Made by a program: the position numbers and the translations under genes
NCBI GenBank assembly: GCA_020636435.1
Contig: JACJXX010000001.1
Span: 558,001-622,000 of the forward strand
Source: Lewinellaceae bacterium
GTDB taxonomy: Bacteria > Bacteroidota > Bacteroidia > Chitinophagales > Saprospiraceae
Direction: 5' to 3'
DNA: 64,000 bases
The notes under the pieces: model-generated
What the model saw: only the letters and a program-made list of their open reading frames with translations
Told to the model about the DNA's origin: nothing
Databases searched by the model: none
Shown here: piece after piece, positions 28,264 through 36,021 of the stretch
Layout: every line of letters starts with the position of its first letter
Numbering within the stretch: position 1 is the first letter of the stretch

Positions 28264-28773
28264 TTACAATTCGAGAAGCCCCTCCGGAAGGTCCATTTCG
28301 ATACGCTGCCCTTCGGCATCTACTTCCAGAATGAGCTGGCTGCTGAGGGGTATGAGCACCTCCCGGCCTTCGTATTGCAGGACAGCCATCAACTGCTGGG
28401 GCAGTTCAATCACCTCTTCGATCCGCCCAACTTCTCCCAGGGCTTGATCAAAAATCCGGAAACCTTCCAGGGCGCTGAGGTTGAGGGGCTGCTCGAGGGA
28501 TTCCTCCGCTATATCTTCCCGGCGCAAAAAAAGCCCCTTTCCGGCCAGTTCGAGCGCAGTTTCCCGGGAGTCCACTTCCTCCAGTTTAATGATGAGAGGG
28601 GATTCTTTATGGATGTGGTCCAGAAAGAAGGGCACCGGCTTTCCCAACAACTCGATGAAAACGACCGGCGCATCGAAGAAGTCGTCGAGGAATTGCTCGT
28701 CGACCTTTAACTTCAGGGCGCCTTCCGCTCCAAAGGCCTTTCCCGTCCGGCCAATTTTTATGTATTCTTCCAT
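28264..28773 (-). CDS. rimM: Ribosome maturation factor RimM
   Basis: Assists 30S subunit maturation by acting on the 16S head and binding ribosomal protein S19. The 169-residue product has the two expected beta-barrel parts: the N-terminal RimM domain beginning IKIGRTGKAFGAEGALKLKV, with ELAGKGLFLRREDI near residues 75-88, and a PRC-barrel beginning NLSALEGFRIFDQALGEVG near 97. The LIPLSSQLILEVDAEGQRIEM stretch closes it. In the usual bacterial order rimM is beside rpsP or trmD; here it is third in a mnmA-lipoprotein-rimM set with gaps of 3-6 bp, so an RNA-modification link remains. Confidence 0.92.
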   Translation of the reverse strand: MEEYIKIGRTGKAFGAEGALKLKVDEQFLDDFFDAPVVFIELLGKPVPFFLDHIHKESPLIIKLEEVDSRETALELAGKGLFLRREDIAEESLEQPLNLSALEGFRIFDQALGEVGRIEEVIELPQQLMAVLQYEGREVLIPLSSQLILEVDAEGQRIEMDLPEGLLEL

Positions 28774-28776
28774 AGC

Positions 28777-29568
28777 CTACTGATATCGGATGAGCCGCTG
28801 CCGCACGCTAAACCCTTTTTCCACTTTCTCTTCCCAGGGCAGCGACTGGCAAACCCCATCTTCGGTGTTGCCCCCGCAACAATCCCGGCAAAGGGTATCC
28901 CAGATGTTCAATTCCCGGTAAACGAGGCCCACTCCCCTGGCGTATTGCTCTGTTGCCAGGCGCAATTCCAGGAAGTTGTTGAGATAGCGGTTGTCCGCAT
29001 TCTGAACCGTCACTACTTCTTCGAATTCGAGGCTGCCGACTGTAGCCGGCGCCCCTGCCTCCAGAATGCGGTACTGCCAGCCTTTGAACATCTGAACGCT
29101 TTCTCCGGCGACAAAAACGAACCTGAGTTCGTCAAAAAAGGCATTGCCGTCCCAAAATTTGCCTGCCCGGACCGGGAAAACCAGCTTGGTAAAGCGGAGG
29201 TTGTCTTCGACGCGGGTGGCGCGCTGCTCGTCGCGGGAAAGGGTGAGCACCCGCTCTACCTGCCAGGGCAGGGTGTCGTTGCGGCGATAGTAGCGCTCCA
29301 CGCGGTACAGCGCCTCGCCGGCATTGTCCAGCAGGGTATCGGCGACGACTTCCCGGATGAAAGTCCGAAAGCTGTCAACCGCCGTGCCGCCTACCGCAGG
29401 ATCGTAGATGATGGAATCCACTTCGTACTCCCAGCTTCGGCCCACCTCCAGGGGGAAATAATCGTAGCCGAAGTCCTCGATGCGGGTATCTTCGACCTCG
29501 CGCTTGTTGCAGGCGAGGAAAAAGGCAAAGGCCAGGATGAACAAGAGAATCGAGGTTTTTATCGGCAT
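28777..29568 (-). CDS. Lipoprotein of unknown function
   Basis: A 263-residue product with a lipoprotein signal (ILLFILAFAFFLACNKRE; lipobox LAC near residue 20). The mature part is beta-rich, with FGYDYFPLEVGRSWEYEVDS, the opening shared by many Bacteroidota lipoproteins of unknown role. Four Cys occur near the end (TLCRDCCGGNTEDGVCQSL), suggesting disulphides or a metal site. The gene ends 3 bp before rimM and begins 6 bp after mnmA, so it is co-transcribed with two RNA-related genes without an obvious functional link. I do not assign a function. Confidence 0.85.
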   Translation of the reverse strand: MPIKTSILLFILAFAFFLACNKREVEDTRIEDFGYDYFPLEVGRSWEYEVDSIIYDPAVGGTAVDSFRTFIREVVADTLLDNAGEALYRVERYYRRNDTLPWQVERVLTLSRDEQRATRVEDNLRFTKLVFPVRAGKFWDGNAFFDELRFVFVAGESVQMFKGWQYRILEAGAPATVGSLEFEEVVTVQNADNRYLNNFLELRLATEQYARGVGLVYRELNIWDTLCRDCCGGNTEDGVCQSLPWEEKVEKGFSVRQRLIRYQ

Positions 29569-29574
29569 AAGTTT

Positions 29575-30684
29575 TTAATTCTGCCCGTTTAAAGCGCTGC
29601 CGAGAATGATACCCCCTCCGACCACGTCGTCTCCTTCGTAGAAAACGGCGGACTGCCCCGGCGCCACGCCCCGGACGTTGGCGAGGAATTCGACCTGCAC
29701 CTTATCGCCTTGCTGGTTGAGCCGGCTGAGCGTGCCATCGTCTTTGTACCTGATCTTGGTAACAGCTTCCATATCCGGGGGCAGTTCCCCGTATTTCATC
29801 AGGTTGGCCTGCCCGACCGTCATGCCGTTGCGCACCAGCTCGTCCACGTGGCCCAAAACAACGGTATTCGATTCCGGCCGGATTTCGGTCACGTACATGG
29901 GTTCGCCAAAGGCGACGCCCAGGCCCTTGCGCTGGCCAACCGTGTAGAAGGGGTAGCCTTTATGCTGGCCGATCACCTCGCCCCGGGTATTGACGAACTG
30001 CCCGCCATCCACCTGCTCTTCCAGGCCATCGACCCGGCGCCGAAGGAAACCGCGGTAGTCGTTGTCGGGCACGAAGCAGATCTCATAGCTTTCCGCTTTC
30101 CTGGAAAGGTCCGTATATCCCCAATCGGCGGCCATCTGCCGGACCTCGGGCTTGGTGTACCCCCCCAGAGGAAACCGGCTGCGCCGCAGGCACTCCTGGC
30201 TCAGCCCCCAAAGCACATAAGACTGGTCTTTCCATTCATCCGCCGCCCGGGAAACGTAGCGCCTTCCGTCCAGCTCATTGATCCTGGCGTAATGGCCGGT
30301 GGCGATAAATTCGCAATCCAGGGCGTCGGCCCTTTTGAGCAGGGCGTTCCACTTGATGTGGGTGTTGCAAAGCACGCAGGGGTTCGGCGTGCGGCCGGCC
30401 AGGTATTCATCGACAAAATTGTCGATGACATAATCTCCGAACTCTTCTCTGATATCGATGATGAAATGGTGAAAGCCGACATCTACGGCCACCTGGCGGG
30501 CATCGTTGATGGAATCGAGGCTGCAGCAGCCCGTTTCCTTGCTCGACCCTCCGGAGTTGGCGTAGTCCCAGGTTTTCATGGTAATGCCGATGACCTCATA
30601 CCCTTGCTCGTGGAGCATCATCGCCGTCACCGTGCTGTCGATTCCGCCGCTCATCGCAACCAAAACTCTACCGTTCTTGCTCAT
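29575..30684 (-). CDS. mnmA: tRNA-specific 2-thiouridylase MnmA
   Basis: ATP-dependent enzyme that inserts sulfur at C2 of the wobble uridine U34 in tRNA-Lys, -Glu and -Gln. The 369-residue product has the PP-loop MSGGIDSTVTAMML at residues 11-24, which activates the uridine by adenylation. The catalytic Cys lies in RTPNPCVLCNTHIKWNALL (Cys106 by position), and its partner Cys is in SYEICFVPD near residue 205. GHYARI and the C-terminal barrel beginning TRGEVIGQHKGYPFYTVGQ complete the family. A promoter-like element is at 30716-30748. It is the first gene of a three-gene operon with a lipoprotein gene and rimM. Confidence 0.96.
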   Translation of the reverse strand: MSKNGRVLVAMSGGIDSTVTAMMLHEQGYEVIGITMKTWDYANSGGSSKETGCCSLDSINDARQVAVDVGFHHFIIDIREEFGDYVIDNFVDEYLAGRTPNPCVLCNTHIKWNALLKRADALDCEFIATGHYARINELDGRRYVSRAADEWKDQSYVLWGLSQECLRRSRFPLGGYTKPEVRQMAADWGYTDLSRKAESYEICFVPDNDYRGFLRRRVDGLEEQVDGGQFVNTRGEVIGQHKGYPFYTVGQRKGLGVAFGEPMYVTEIRPESNTVVLGHVDELVRNGMTVGQANLMKYGELPPDMEAVTKIRYKDDGTLSRLNQQGDKVQVEFLANVRGVAPGQSAVFYEGDDVVGGGIILGSALNGQN

Positions 30685-30715
30685 GCAATTCCTGAATTTT
30701 TCATAAGTTGATACG

Positions 30716-30748
30716 CAAAATTACAAATTTTGCCCTCGTTTGGTTCAA
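30716..30748 (-). promoter_or_regulatory. Candidate Bacteroidota promoter for mnmA
   Basis: On the minus strand TTG (30746-30748), a 22-nt spacer and TAATTTTG (30716-30723), an exact TAnnTTTG -7 element. Transcription would start about 25 nt before the mnmA ATG. The spacer is slightly long. Confidence 0.45.
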
Positions 30749-30774
30749 TGCACAAAGCCTAATCCCTATATTTG
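30739..30774 (+). promoter_or_regulatory. Candidate Bacteroidota promoter for the rlpA-like gene
   Basis: TTTG (30739-30742) and TATATTTG (30767-30774), an exact -7 element, 56 nt before the ATG. The 24-nt spacer is longer than the usual 18-21. It overlaps the divergent mnmA promoter candidate. Confidence 0.4.
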
Positions 30775-30829
30775 ATGGATACACCAGAATAATCCTACTC
30801 ATCAATTATCCAAAAACGAAACAATTATT

Positions 30830-31720
30830 ATGAGAAATGCATTTGCCAGGAGCCTTTTTGCTATCCTTTTCCTCTTTTCGGTTACGGCTGTGACTGCCCA
30901 GGACAACGAGGAGTGGGGGCTGGCCTCCTACTATTCCGATGATTTCCAGGGGCGGGAAACTGCCTACGGAGTGCAATACGACAAAAACAAACTGACCGCC
31001 GCCCACAAACGGCACCCGTACGGCACCAAACTGAAAGTGACCCGGCTCGACAACAATAAGTCGGTCGTCGTAACCGTAATCGACAAGGGCCCCTACATCA
31101 AGGGGCGCGTGGTCGACCTGTCGATGGCCGCCGCACAGCAGCTCGGCATAGTGCGGGACGGAGTGGCGGAGGTGAAAGTGGAAGTCGCAGGACGTTCTAC
31201 CACCACTCCGGAAGCGGCAAAGAAAAGAGAGGAGGTGGCAAGCGCGCCACCCAAAAAGGCCGATGTGCCTACCGCCTACGAAAATTCCGAAACTGCCCGC
31301 AGAATTGCCAGCCGGGAGGAAGAGAAAAAGGCAAGTGCTTCTACTGGGGTACCGAGCATTGCGGAAAGAGGAGCCGGCAGCCGGTACGCACCTGCCGATA
31401 AGCGGCGCCTGGTGGGCAAGGAGTATCAGAAATACGGCCTGTACCGCATTGTACTGGAGCAGCCGGGAAGCAGGGGCTACGGCGTACAGGTGGCGTCTCT
31501 GGCGAATTACGAAAATGTGTTCCGCCAGGTGGCCGACCTGCAGGCCAAGTGGTTCGACAACATCCTCATCAGCATAGAACCCAATTTCGACCAGCCCATC
31601 TACAAGATCATCCTGGGGCCGTTCGACTCAGAAGCCGCCGCCGACAACTACCAGAAGAGCCTGGCTTCCAAACATAAGATCAAGGGGTTCGTGGTGAATC
31701 TTTCGGAGATACAGTATTGA
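30830..31720 (+). CDS. rlpA: RlpA-like double-psi beta-barrel protein with SPOR domain
   Basis: Periplasmic or outer-membrane protein that binds, and in some relatives cleaves, denuded peptidoglycan glycans at the septum. Signal peptide SLFAILFLFSVTAVTAQ. The RlpA barrel spans about residues 25-120: GLASYYSDDFQGRETAYG, LTAAHKRHPYGTKLKVTRL, and the conserved DKGPYIKGRVVDLSMAAA with its Asp. A low-complexity linker (120-200) leads to a C-terminal SPOR domain (about 215-294), in which YGVQVASLANYENV begins the peptidoglycan-binding fold and YKIILGPFDSEAAA continues it. Monocistronic; a 10-unit octamer array begins immediately after the stop codon. Confidence 0.92.
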   Translation: MRNAFARSLFAILFLFSVTAVTAQDNEEWGLASYYSDDFQGRETAYGVQYDKNKLTAAHKRHPYGTKLKVTRLDNNKSVVVTVIDKGPYIKGRVVDLSMAAAQQLGIVRDGVAEVKVEVAGRSTTTPEAAKKREEVASAPPKKADVPTAYENSETARRIASREEEKKASASTGVPSIAERGAGSRYAPADKRRLVGKEYQKYGLYRIVLEQPGSRGYGVQVASLANYENVFRQVADLQAKWFDNILISIEPNFDQPIYKIILGPFDSEAAADNYQKSLASKHKIKGFVVNLSEIQY

Positions 31721-31800
31721 GGAGTGAAGGAGTGAAGGAGTGAAGGAGTGAAGGAGTGAAGGAGTGAAGGAGTGAAGGAATGGAGGAATGAAGGATTGAA
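31721..31800 (+). repeat. Octanucleotide tandem array, 10 units, after rlpA
   Basis: Seven GGAGTGAA units followed by GGAATGGA, GGAATGAA and GGATTGAA, starting the base after the stop codon and free of C. The next 35 bp (CCTCCCTCATTCCTCC..) are complementary and could form a hairpin terminator between this gene and the convergent one. Confidence 0.94.
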
Positions 31801-31834
31801 TGTGCTTCCCTCCCTCATTCCTCCATTCCTTCAA

Positions 31835-32482
31835 TCACTCCACCACCACTTTCCCCTCCACCGGCCGGAGCTGCTGGATTTCCTCGTTGACATTGACCAC
31901 TTCGAACGGGGTGGGCTGCTCCGTGAAACGGATGGCAGTGCTTTGCCCGGAAGCTCCGATAGCGTTGAAACACACCTTGTAGATGATGCTTTCATCGGGA
32001 ATGGTAGTGGCCTGCAGGGCGTCGTTGATCCAGACAAACGGCAGGAGGCCTTCTTTGACGCGGTTGAAGCCAAAGTCGGCCTGGTCGAGGTACGGAAGCC
32101 CCGGTTCATCCACTCCTCTGAATTCCAATACTTTGGGATCCCATGCCATGGTGTATTGCATGGCCAGCAGGTTGGTGAAGCCCTTCACCTGGAAAGCCAC
32201 GCAAACATCGGCGCCGGGGCGAACACGGGCATTCCGGGCGGTGATGGACAGGACATCCTGGCTTTGCGGCGGGACGTAAGCGGCGCGGGAACCGACCACC
32301 GGTTCGGCATCAGGCTCGGGGGCGGGAGCCTGGCCGGGCGGCGGCTCTTTTTTCGGGTCCGGATTTTGGGGCAGGGAGGCTTCCTGCTCTGCCGCTGCGC
32401 CGTTTTGTCCGCTGCTTTTGGGCTCGGGGCGGCAACTGAACAGGGCTAATGGAATAAATAGAAAGAGCAAATACTTTTTCAT
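31835..32482 (-). CDS. Cohesin-like domain lipoprotein
   Basis: The start at 32482 gives MKKYLLFLFIPLALFSCRPE, a lipoprotein signal with lipobox FSC; a longer frame from 32530 would begin upstream of the promoter-like element at 32498-32505 and is rejected. A proline/glutamate-rich linker follows (about residues 20-65). The C-terminal 140 residues resemble a cohesin-type beta-sandwich: VLSITARNARVRPGADVCVA, MQYTMAWDPKVLEF and VCFNAIG. Such domains bind dockerin modules or act as adhesion folds. The broken cargo gene at 8691-14388 carries a dockerin-like module, so pairing is conceivable but unproven. Monocistronic, 215 residues. Confidence 0.82.
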   Translation of the reverse strand: MKKYLLFLFIPLALFSCRPEPKSSGQNGAAAEQEASLPQNPDPKKEPPPGQAPAPEPDAEPVVGSRAAYVPPQSQDVLSITARNARVRPGADVCVAFQVKGFTNLLAMQYTMAWDPKVLEFRGVDEPGLPYLDQADFGFNRVKEGLLPFVWINDALQATTIPDESIIYKVCFNAIGASGQSTAIRFTEQPTPFEVVNVNEEIQQLRPVEGKVVVE

Positions 32483-32497
32483 GGGCAGTTTTGCCCG

Positions 32498-32530
32498 CAA
32501 AGGTAGGGATATTGAAGCATAGCCGTTCAA
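32498..32530 (-). promoter_or_regulatory. Candidate promoter for the cohesin-like lipoprotein gene
   Basis: On the minus strand TTG (32528-32530), 22-nt spacer, then TACCTTTG (32498-32505), an exact TAnnTTTG match 15 nt before the ATG at 32482. It decides against the longer start at 32530. Confidence 0.5.
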
Positions 32531-32559
32531 GTTGCGTTATCCTTCTTTTGTAAATAGCT

Positions 32560-32567
32560 TAATTTTG
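32560..32567 (+). promoter_or_regulatory. Candidate -7 promoter element for the OmpA lipoprotein gene
   Basis: TAATTTTG is an exact TAnnTTTG match 43 nt before the ATG at 32611. No well-spaced TTG -33 element is visible. Confidence 0.4.
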
Positions 32568-32610
32568 CTACATTGCATTATTGTTATTACCTCAACAACC
32601 ATTGATCGCT

Positions 32611-33603
32611 ATGAAGCATTACGTTCTTATTCTATTCGCTGCCATGGCTGCATTTTCCAGCTGTGTAACCCAAAAAGAATACCAGGAACTGGAAGAACAA
32701 AAAAAATATTACGAAACTGAAGCTCTGATTGCCGATTCTCTGCGCAACGAATACAACAAAGTCGCCGAAGAAAACCGGGAACTGGAGATCGAGTTCCGGA
32801 ATACCCGCCTCGACCTCGAACAATTCATGGTTACCAATAAAAGCTTGCAGAACAGCTACCTGGCGCTCCTGGAACGGGTGGAGGGCCTCAAGAAAGACCG
32901 CAACGAGCTGGATATAACCGCCTCTTACGAAAAATACAACCTGGAACGCCAGCTTTCCGACCAGGTAGGCAACCTCGACGAAAGCCGCAGGCGGCAGGAA
33001 GGGCTGGAGTACGAGCTTTACCAGAAAGATAGCGAACTCAACAATATGGTAACCGATTACTCCAACATCAAAGGCACCCTGCAGCAGAGGAACATCCGCA
33101 TCCAGGAGCTGGAGCAGATGCTGGATGCCAAAGAAGCCAACATGAAGGACGTCCGGGTGGATCTCAATTCCATGGTGAGCCGCTTTTCCAGCAGCGACCT
33201 TTCCATTGAAGACCGCAACGGCAAGTTATACGTTTCCCTGAGTTCCAACCTGCTCTTTCCCAGCGGCAGCACCCGCATAGACGCCGAAGGGCAGCGCGCC
33301 CTGCGCGAACTGGCCAACGCCCTGAAATCAAACCCCGATATAGATATACTCGTAGAAGGGCATACCGACTCCGACGGCAACGCCCTGAGCAACTGGAACC
33401 TCAGCGTCGACCGGGCAGTGGCCGTAACCAACCTGCTCGTCTCCAACGGGGTCAGCCCCGAGCGGATCACCGCCGCCGGCAGAGGCGAATACCTGCCCAA
33501 AGCGCCGAATACTACGGCTTTCGGCAAATCGTTGAACCGGAGGACGGAGATCGTCATCTCTCCGAAGCTCGACGAGCTTTACCAGTTCCTGGAAGGGCAG
33601 TAA
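32611..33603 (+). CDS. OmpA-family peptidoglycan-binding lipoprotein
   Basis: The ATG at 32611 gives MKHYVLILFAAMAAFSSCVT, a lipoprotein signal with lipobox SSC; the ATG-led frame 30 bp upstream adds residues that spoil the signal. Residues about 25-200 are coiled coil, rich in Glu, Gln and Leu heptads. The C-terminal OmpA-like domain (about 205-325) shows NLLFPSGSTRIDAEGQRAL, LVEGHTDSDGNALSNWNLSV and DRAVAVTNLLVSNGV with the Asp and Arg that bind diaminopimelate. The protein would tether the outer membrane to peptidoglycan through a long coil. It is flanked by a period-7 repeat downstream. Confidence 0.93.
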   Translation: MKHYVLILFAAMAAFSSCVTQKEYQELEEQKKYYETEALIADSLRNEYNKVAEENRELEIEFRNTRLDLEQFMVTNKSLQNSYLALLERVEGLKKDRNELDITASYEKYNLERQLSDQVGNLDESRRRQEGLEYELYQKDSELNNMVTDYSNIKGTLQQRNIRIQELEQMLDAKEANMKDVRVDLNSMVSRFSSSDLSIEDRNGKLYVSLSSNLLFPSGSTRIDAEGQRALRELANALKSNPDIDILVEGHTDSDGNALSNWNLSVDRAVAVTNLLVSNGVSPERITAAGRGEYLPKAPNTTAFGKSLNRRTEIVISPKLDELYQFLEGQ

Positions 33604-33608
33604 AGAGG

Positions 33609-33681
33609 ATGGTTGTTGGTTGTTGGTTGATGGTTGCCCGTTGGGCTGCCGACAACTAACAATCAACAACTGACAACCCAA
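33609..33681. repeat. GGTTGTT repeats with complementary right arm
   Basis: GGTTGTT, GGTTGTT, GGTTGAT and GGTTGCC (period 7) lie just after the OmpA stop. CCGACAACTAAC and ATCAACAACTGACAACCC on the right are complementary. This probably forms a loose hairpin terminator. Confidence 0.7.
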
Positions 33682-33705
33682 CCCCGCCGTCCAAAACCGA
33701 CCGCT

Positions 33706-34872
33706 ATGAAAAGTTGGCTGCTTCTGTCGTTCCTGGCCCTGTGCCTGCCTGCTTTTGCGCAGCAGCGCTGCGCCAGCCGGCCCGGGCCTTCTGCGGAGCC
33801 AGCCTTCCTGCCCATTCCGGAAAAGCAAAGCCTTATCACCATCCCGCTGGCAGTGCACATCATCTGGCGCAATCCGGAAGAAAACCTTTCTGAGGAGCAG
33901 ATACAATCGCAGCTAGGCGTTTTGAACGAAGATTTTCGAGCGTTGAACAGCGACATCGGCGGCGTGCCGGGAGTCTTTGCCGGCGACGTGGCCGATATGG
34001 AGATCGAATTCTGCCTGGTGGCGGTAACCCGCACCCAGACTACCTTTGCCAACATTTCCAACCTTTACTCCGGCGGGCGGCGGCGCGTGTGCCACTCCGA
34101 CCTCGGAGGCCACGATGCCCTGGACCCCGCGCACTACCTCAACGCCTGGGTGGCTGCCCGCAACGACGGCGCCTGCGGAGAAGGCACCTTCCCGGACGAT
34201 GCGCAGGCGCCGGCTGATGAGCAAGGCATCTTCATCCGCCCCGATTGTTTCGGAACCGTGGGAAGCGCCCGCGCTCCATTCGACCTGGGCCGCACCGCCA
34301 CCCACGAGATCGGGCACTACCTCAACCTGAAGCACCTCTGGGGCGAGGGCCTGGAAGACCCTCTTTGCCAATCGGACGACATGGTAGCGGATACCGAAGA
34401 GCAGGCGTACAGCTATTCCGAATTTACCGGCGGGAACTGCCCCGTCCACCCTTCCTTCTCCTGCGGCACGGCCGATATGTTCATGAACTTCATGAACCTG
34501 CCCGCCGACCGCTGCATGGCTATGTTCACCCGCGGGCAGAAACAGCGGGCCCGGGCCGCCATAACTGCTTTTCGGCCGGGCCTGCTCGCCTCCTCCTGCC
34601 TGCCGGTAGCATCGGCGCCAACACCGGCGCAGGAGGCGGAGCCGGCCCTGCTCCACAACCCCGCTTCCGCAGAAACAGCCCTCCTCCTATCTCCAAAAGA
34701 TAAATACGAGATCGCAATTTTTGACGCCGCCGGCCGTTTAGTATTCAACGACCCCAATGCTTCCGGCGCGCTCTATCACATTTACTCCGGCACATTCATT
34801 AACGGAATCTATTATATAAAAATCAGGAATGGAAGGAAAATACACGTTAAAAAGCTTATTATTGCCAGGTAA
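33706..34872 (+). CDS. M43-family secreted metalloprotease with T9SS domain
   Basis: The ATG at 33706 gives the signal peptide MKSWLLLSFLALCLPAFAQQ; the longer frame from 33634 runs through a repeat. The M43 (pappalysin-like) catalytic domain covers about residues 40-290: IPLAVHIIWRNPEENLSEEQ, LNEDFRALNSDIGGVP, and the zinc site THEIGHYLNLKHLWG (HExxHxxxxxH). The Met-turn is near MFMNFMNLPADRCMAMFT. Conserved Cys pairs support an extracellular fold. The last 75 residues are a type A sorting domain ending IHVKKLIIAR. Product length 388 residues; all catalytic residues appear intact. Monocistronic. Confidence 0.92.
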   Translation: MKSWLLLSFLALCLPAFAQQRCASRPGPSAEPAFLPIPEKQSLITIPLAVHIIWRNPEENLSEEQIQSQLGVLNEDFRALNSDIGGVPGVFAGDVADMEIEFCLVAVTRTQTTFANISNLYSGGRRRVCHSDLGGHDALDPAHYLNAWVAARNDGACGEGTFPDDAQAPADEQGIFIRPDCFGTVGSARAPFDLGRTATHEIGHYLNLKHLWGEGLEDPLCQSDDMVADTEEQAYSYSEFTGGNCPVHPSFSCGTADMFMNFMNLPADRCMAMFTRGQKQRARAAITAFRPGLLASSCLPVASAPTPAQEAEPALLHNPASAETALLLSPKDKYEIAIFDAAGRLVFNDPNASGALYHIYSGTFINGIYYIKIRNGRKIHVKKLIIAR

Positions 34873-34993
34873 TCCCATAGCAAAAAAGAATTAAATTTTT
34901 TGCCCGGATGTAACCAAAGGCAAAGCTCACATTATGAGTGGGCAAATGGGCAACAACAATCACAATCCACGCTTAAACCAAACCTTGTTCCTG

Positions 34994-35824
34994 ATGAGTA
35001 TTAATCATCTTATACCCCCCAGGACACTGGGCCTTTCTGTAGTTTCCTTCGTTTTAATCGCCTTGATGTTCGCCGGCTGTGGCCCCAGCGCCAATATGAG
35101 CCTCAACAACATGGATAAGGTCATTGAAATGACGAAGGGCCCCTGCTACGGCCGCTGTCCTGTTTTTACTCTGACTATCTACGAAAACGGCATTGTCAGC
35201 TACAAAGGAGAACGATATACCGACCGCCTTGGCACCTACGTCAAGAAGCTGGAAAAAGGTGAGATGGAACGCCTGCTGCGCGAATTTAAAAATGCCAACA
35301 TCTGGCAATACAAAGACGCGTACCGGGGCCGGATACCAGATATGCAAAGCGTCTCGATTACCTACTACGAAGGCAGCAAGAAGAAAACGGTGACGGGAAA
35401 AGAGATACGCCCGAATCCGGTGAAATGGCTGGAAAGCCTGCTCGACCAGGTCGCCCAGTCCAACGTCGGCTGGATACTGAAGGAGGCGCCGGCGGAAAGC
35501 GCCCCCGACTACCTCATCGCCAATGAGCTGGTGGTGGAGCTGGCCGAAAACGTCGACCCGGAAGAATGGGCCAAAAGCTACGTGCAGGCCGATATGCTGC
35601 TGGAAAAACGCCTCAACGAAACCGAATTCTGGATTTTTTCCTTCGACGACGGGCTCATTTCGCCTGAAGTCATGCTGGAACAGGTGCGCACGGATCAAGA
35701 CGTGATCAGCGCCGAGTTCAACAAACAGATTTACAACAAGCTGAACGAAAAGGAGGGCGCCGGCAAGGACGGTAAAAAAGATAGTGCTACTAAACAGCAA
35801 GCGGTAAAGCAGCAATACCGGTAA
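34994..35824 (+). CDS. DUF6438-domain lipoprotein
   Basis: The ATG at 34994 gives a hydrophobic signal ending in LMFAGCGPS (lipobox AGC near residue 34 of this form); a start 60 bp upstream adds polar residues. The core (about residues 45-150) resembles the DUF6438 family, with MTKGPCYGRCPVFTLTIYENG and its conserved Cys pair, then VSYKGERYTDRLGTYVKKL. The remaining 120 residues (DYLIANELVVELAENVDPEE onward) look like a separate alpha/beta domain. The tail is Lys/Gln-rich. Function unknown. A clear terminator follows at 35851-35890, so it is monocistronic. Confidence 0.83.
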   Translation: MSINHLIPPRTLGLSVVSFVLIALMFAGCGPSANMSLNNMDKVIEMTKGPCYGRCPVFTLTIYENGIVSYKGERYTDRLGTYVKKLEKGEMERLLREFKNANIWQYKDAYRGRIPDMQSVSITYYEGSKKKTVTGKEIRPNPVKWLESLLDQVAQSNVGWILKEAPAESAPDYLIANELVVELAENVDPEEWAKSYVQADMLLEKRLNETEFWIFSFDDGLISPEVMLEQVRTDQDVISAEFNKQIYNKLNEKEGAGKDGKKDSATKQQAVKQQYR

Positions 35825-35850
35825 GCGCTGAAATGGACGCCGACTTTATG

Positions 35851-35890
35851 ACCTGCATGTTTGCCAGAGGCGCAGACATGCAGGTTTTTT
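35851..35890 (+). terminator. Intrinsic terminator after the DUF6438 lipoprotein gene
   Basis: Stem ACCTGCATGT (35851-35860) with ACATGCAGGT (35876-35885) and a 15-nt loop, followed directly by six T. Confidence 0.9.
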
Positions 35891-36021
35891 GTAGGCTTTT
35901 GTTTGTGTAGTGGCTAGTTGTATCCAGGCCGAATTGCCGACATTGTAATTGTCAAAATTATTCCTTAGCTTTAGACATTCCAAAAACTAAAACCACTTCC
36001 CTATGAAAAACGCGCAAATGT

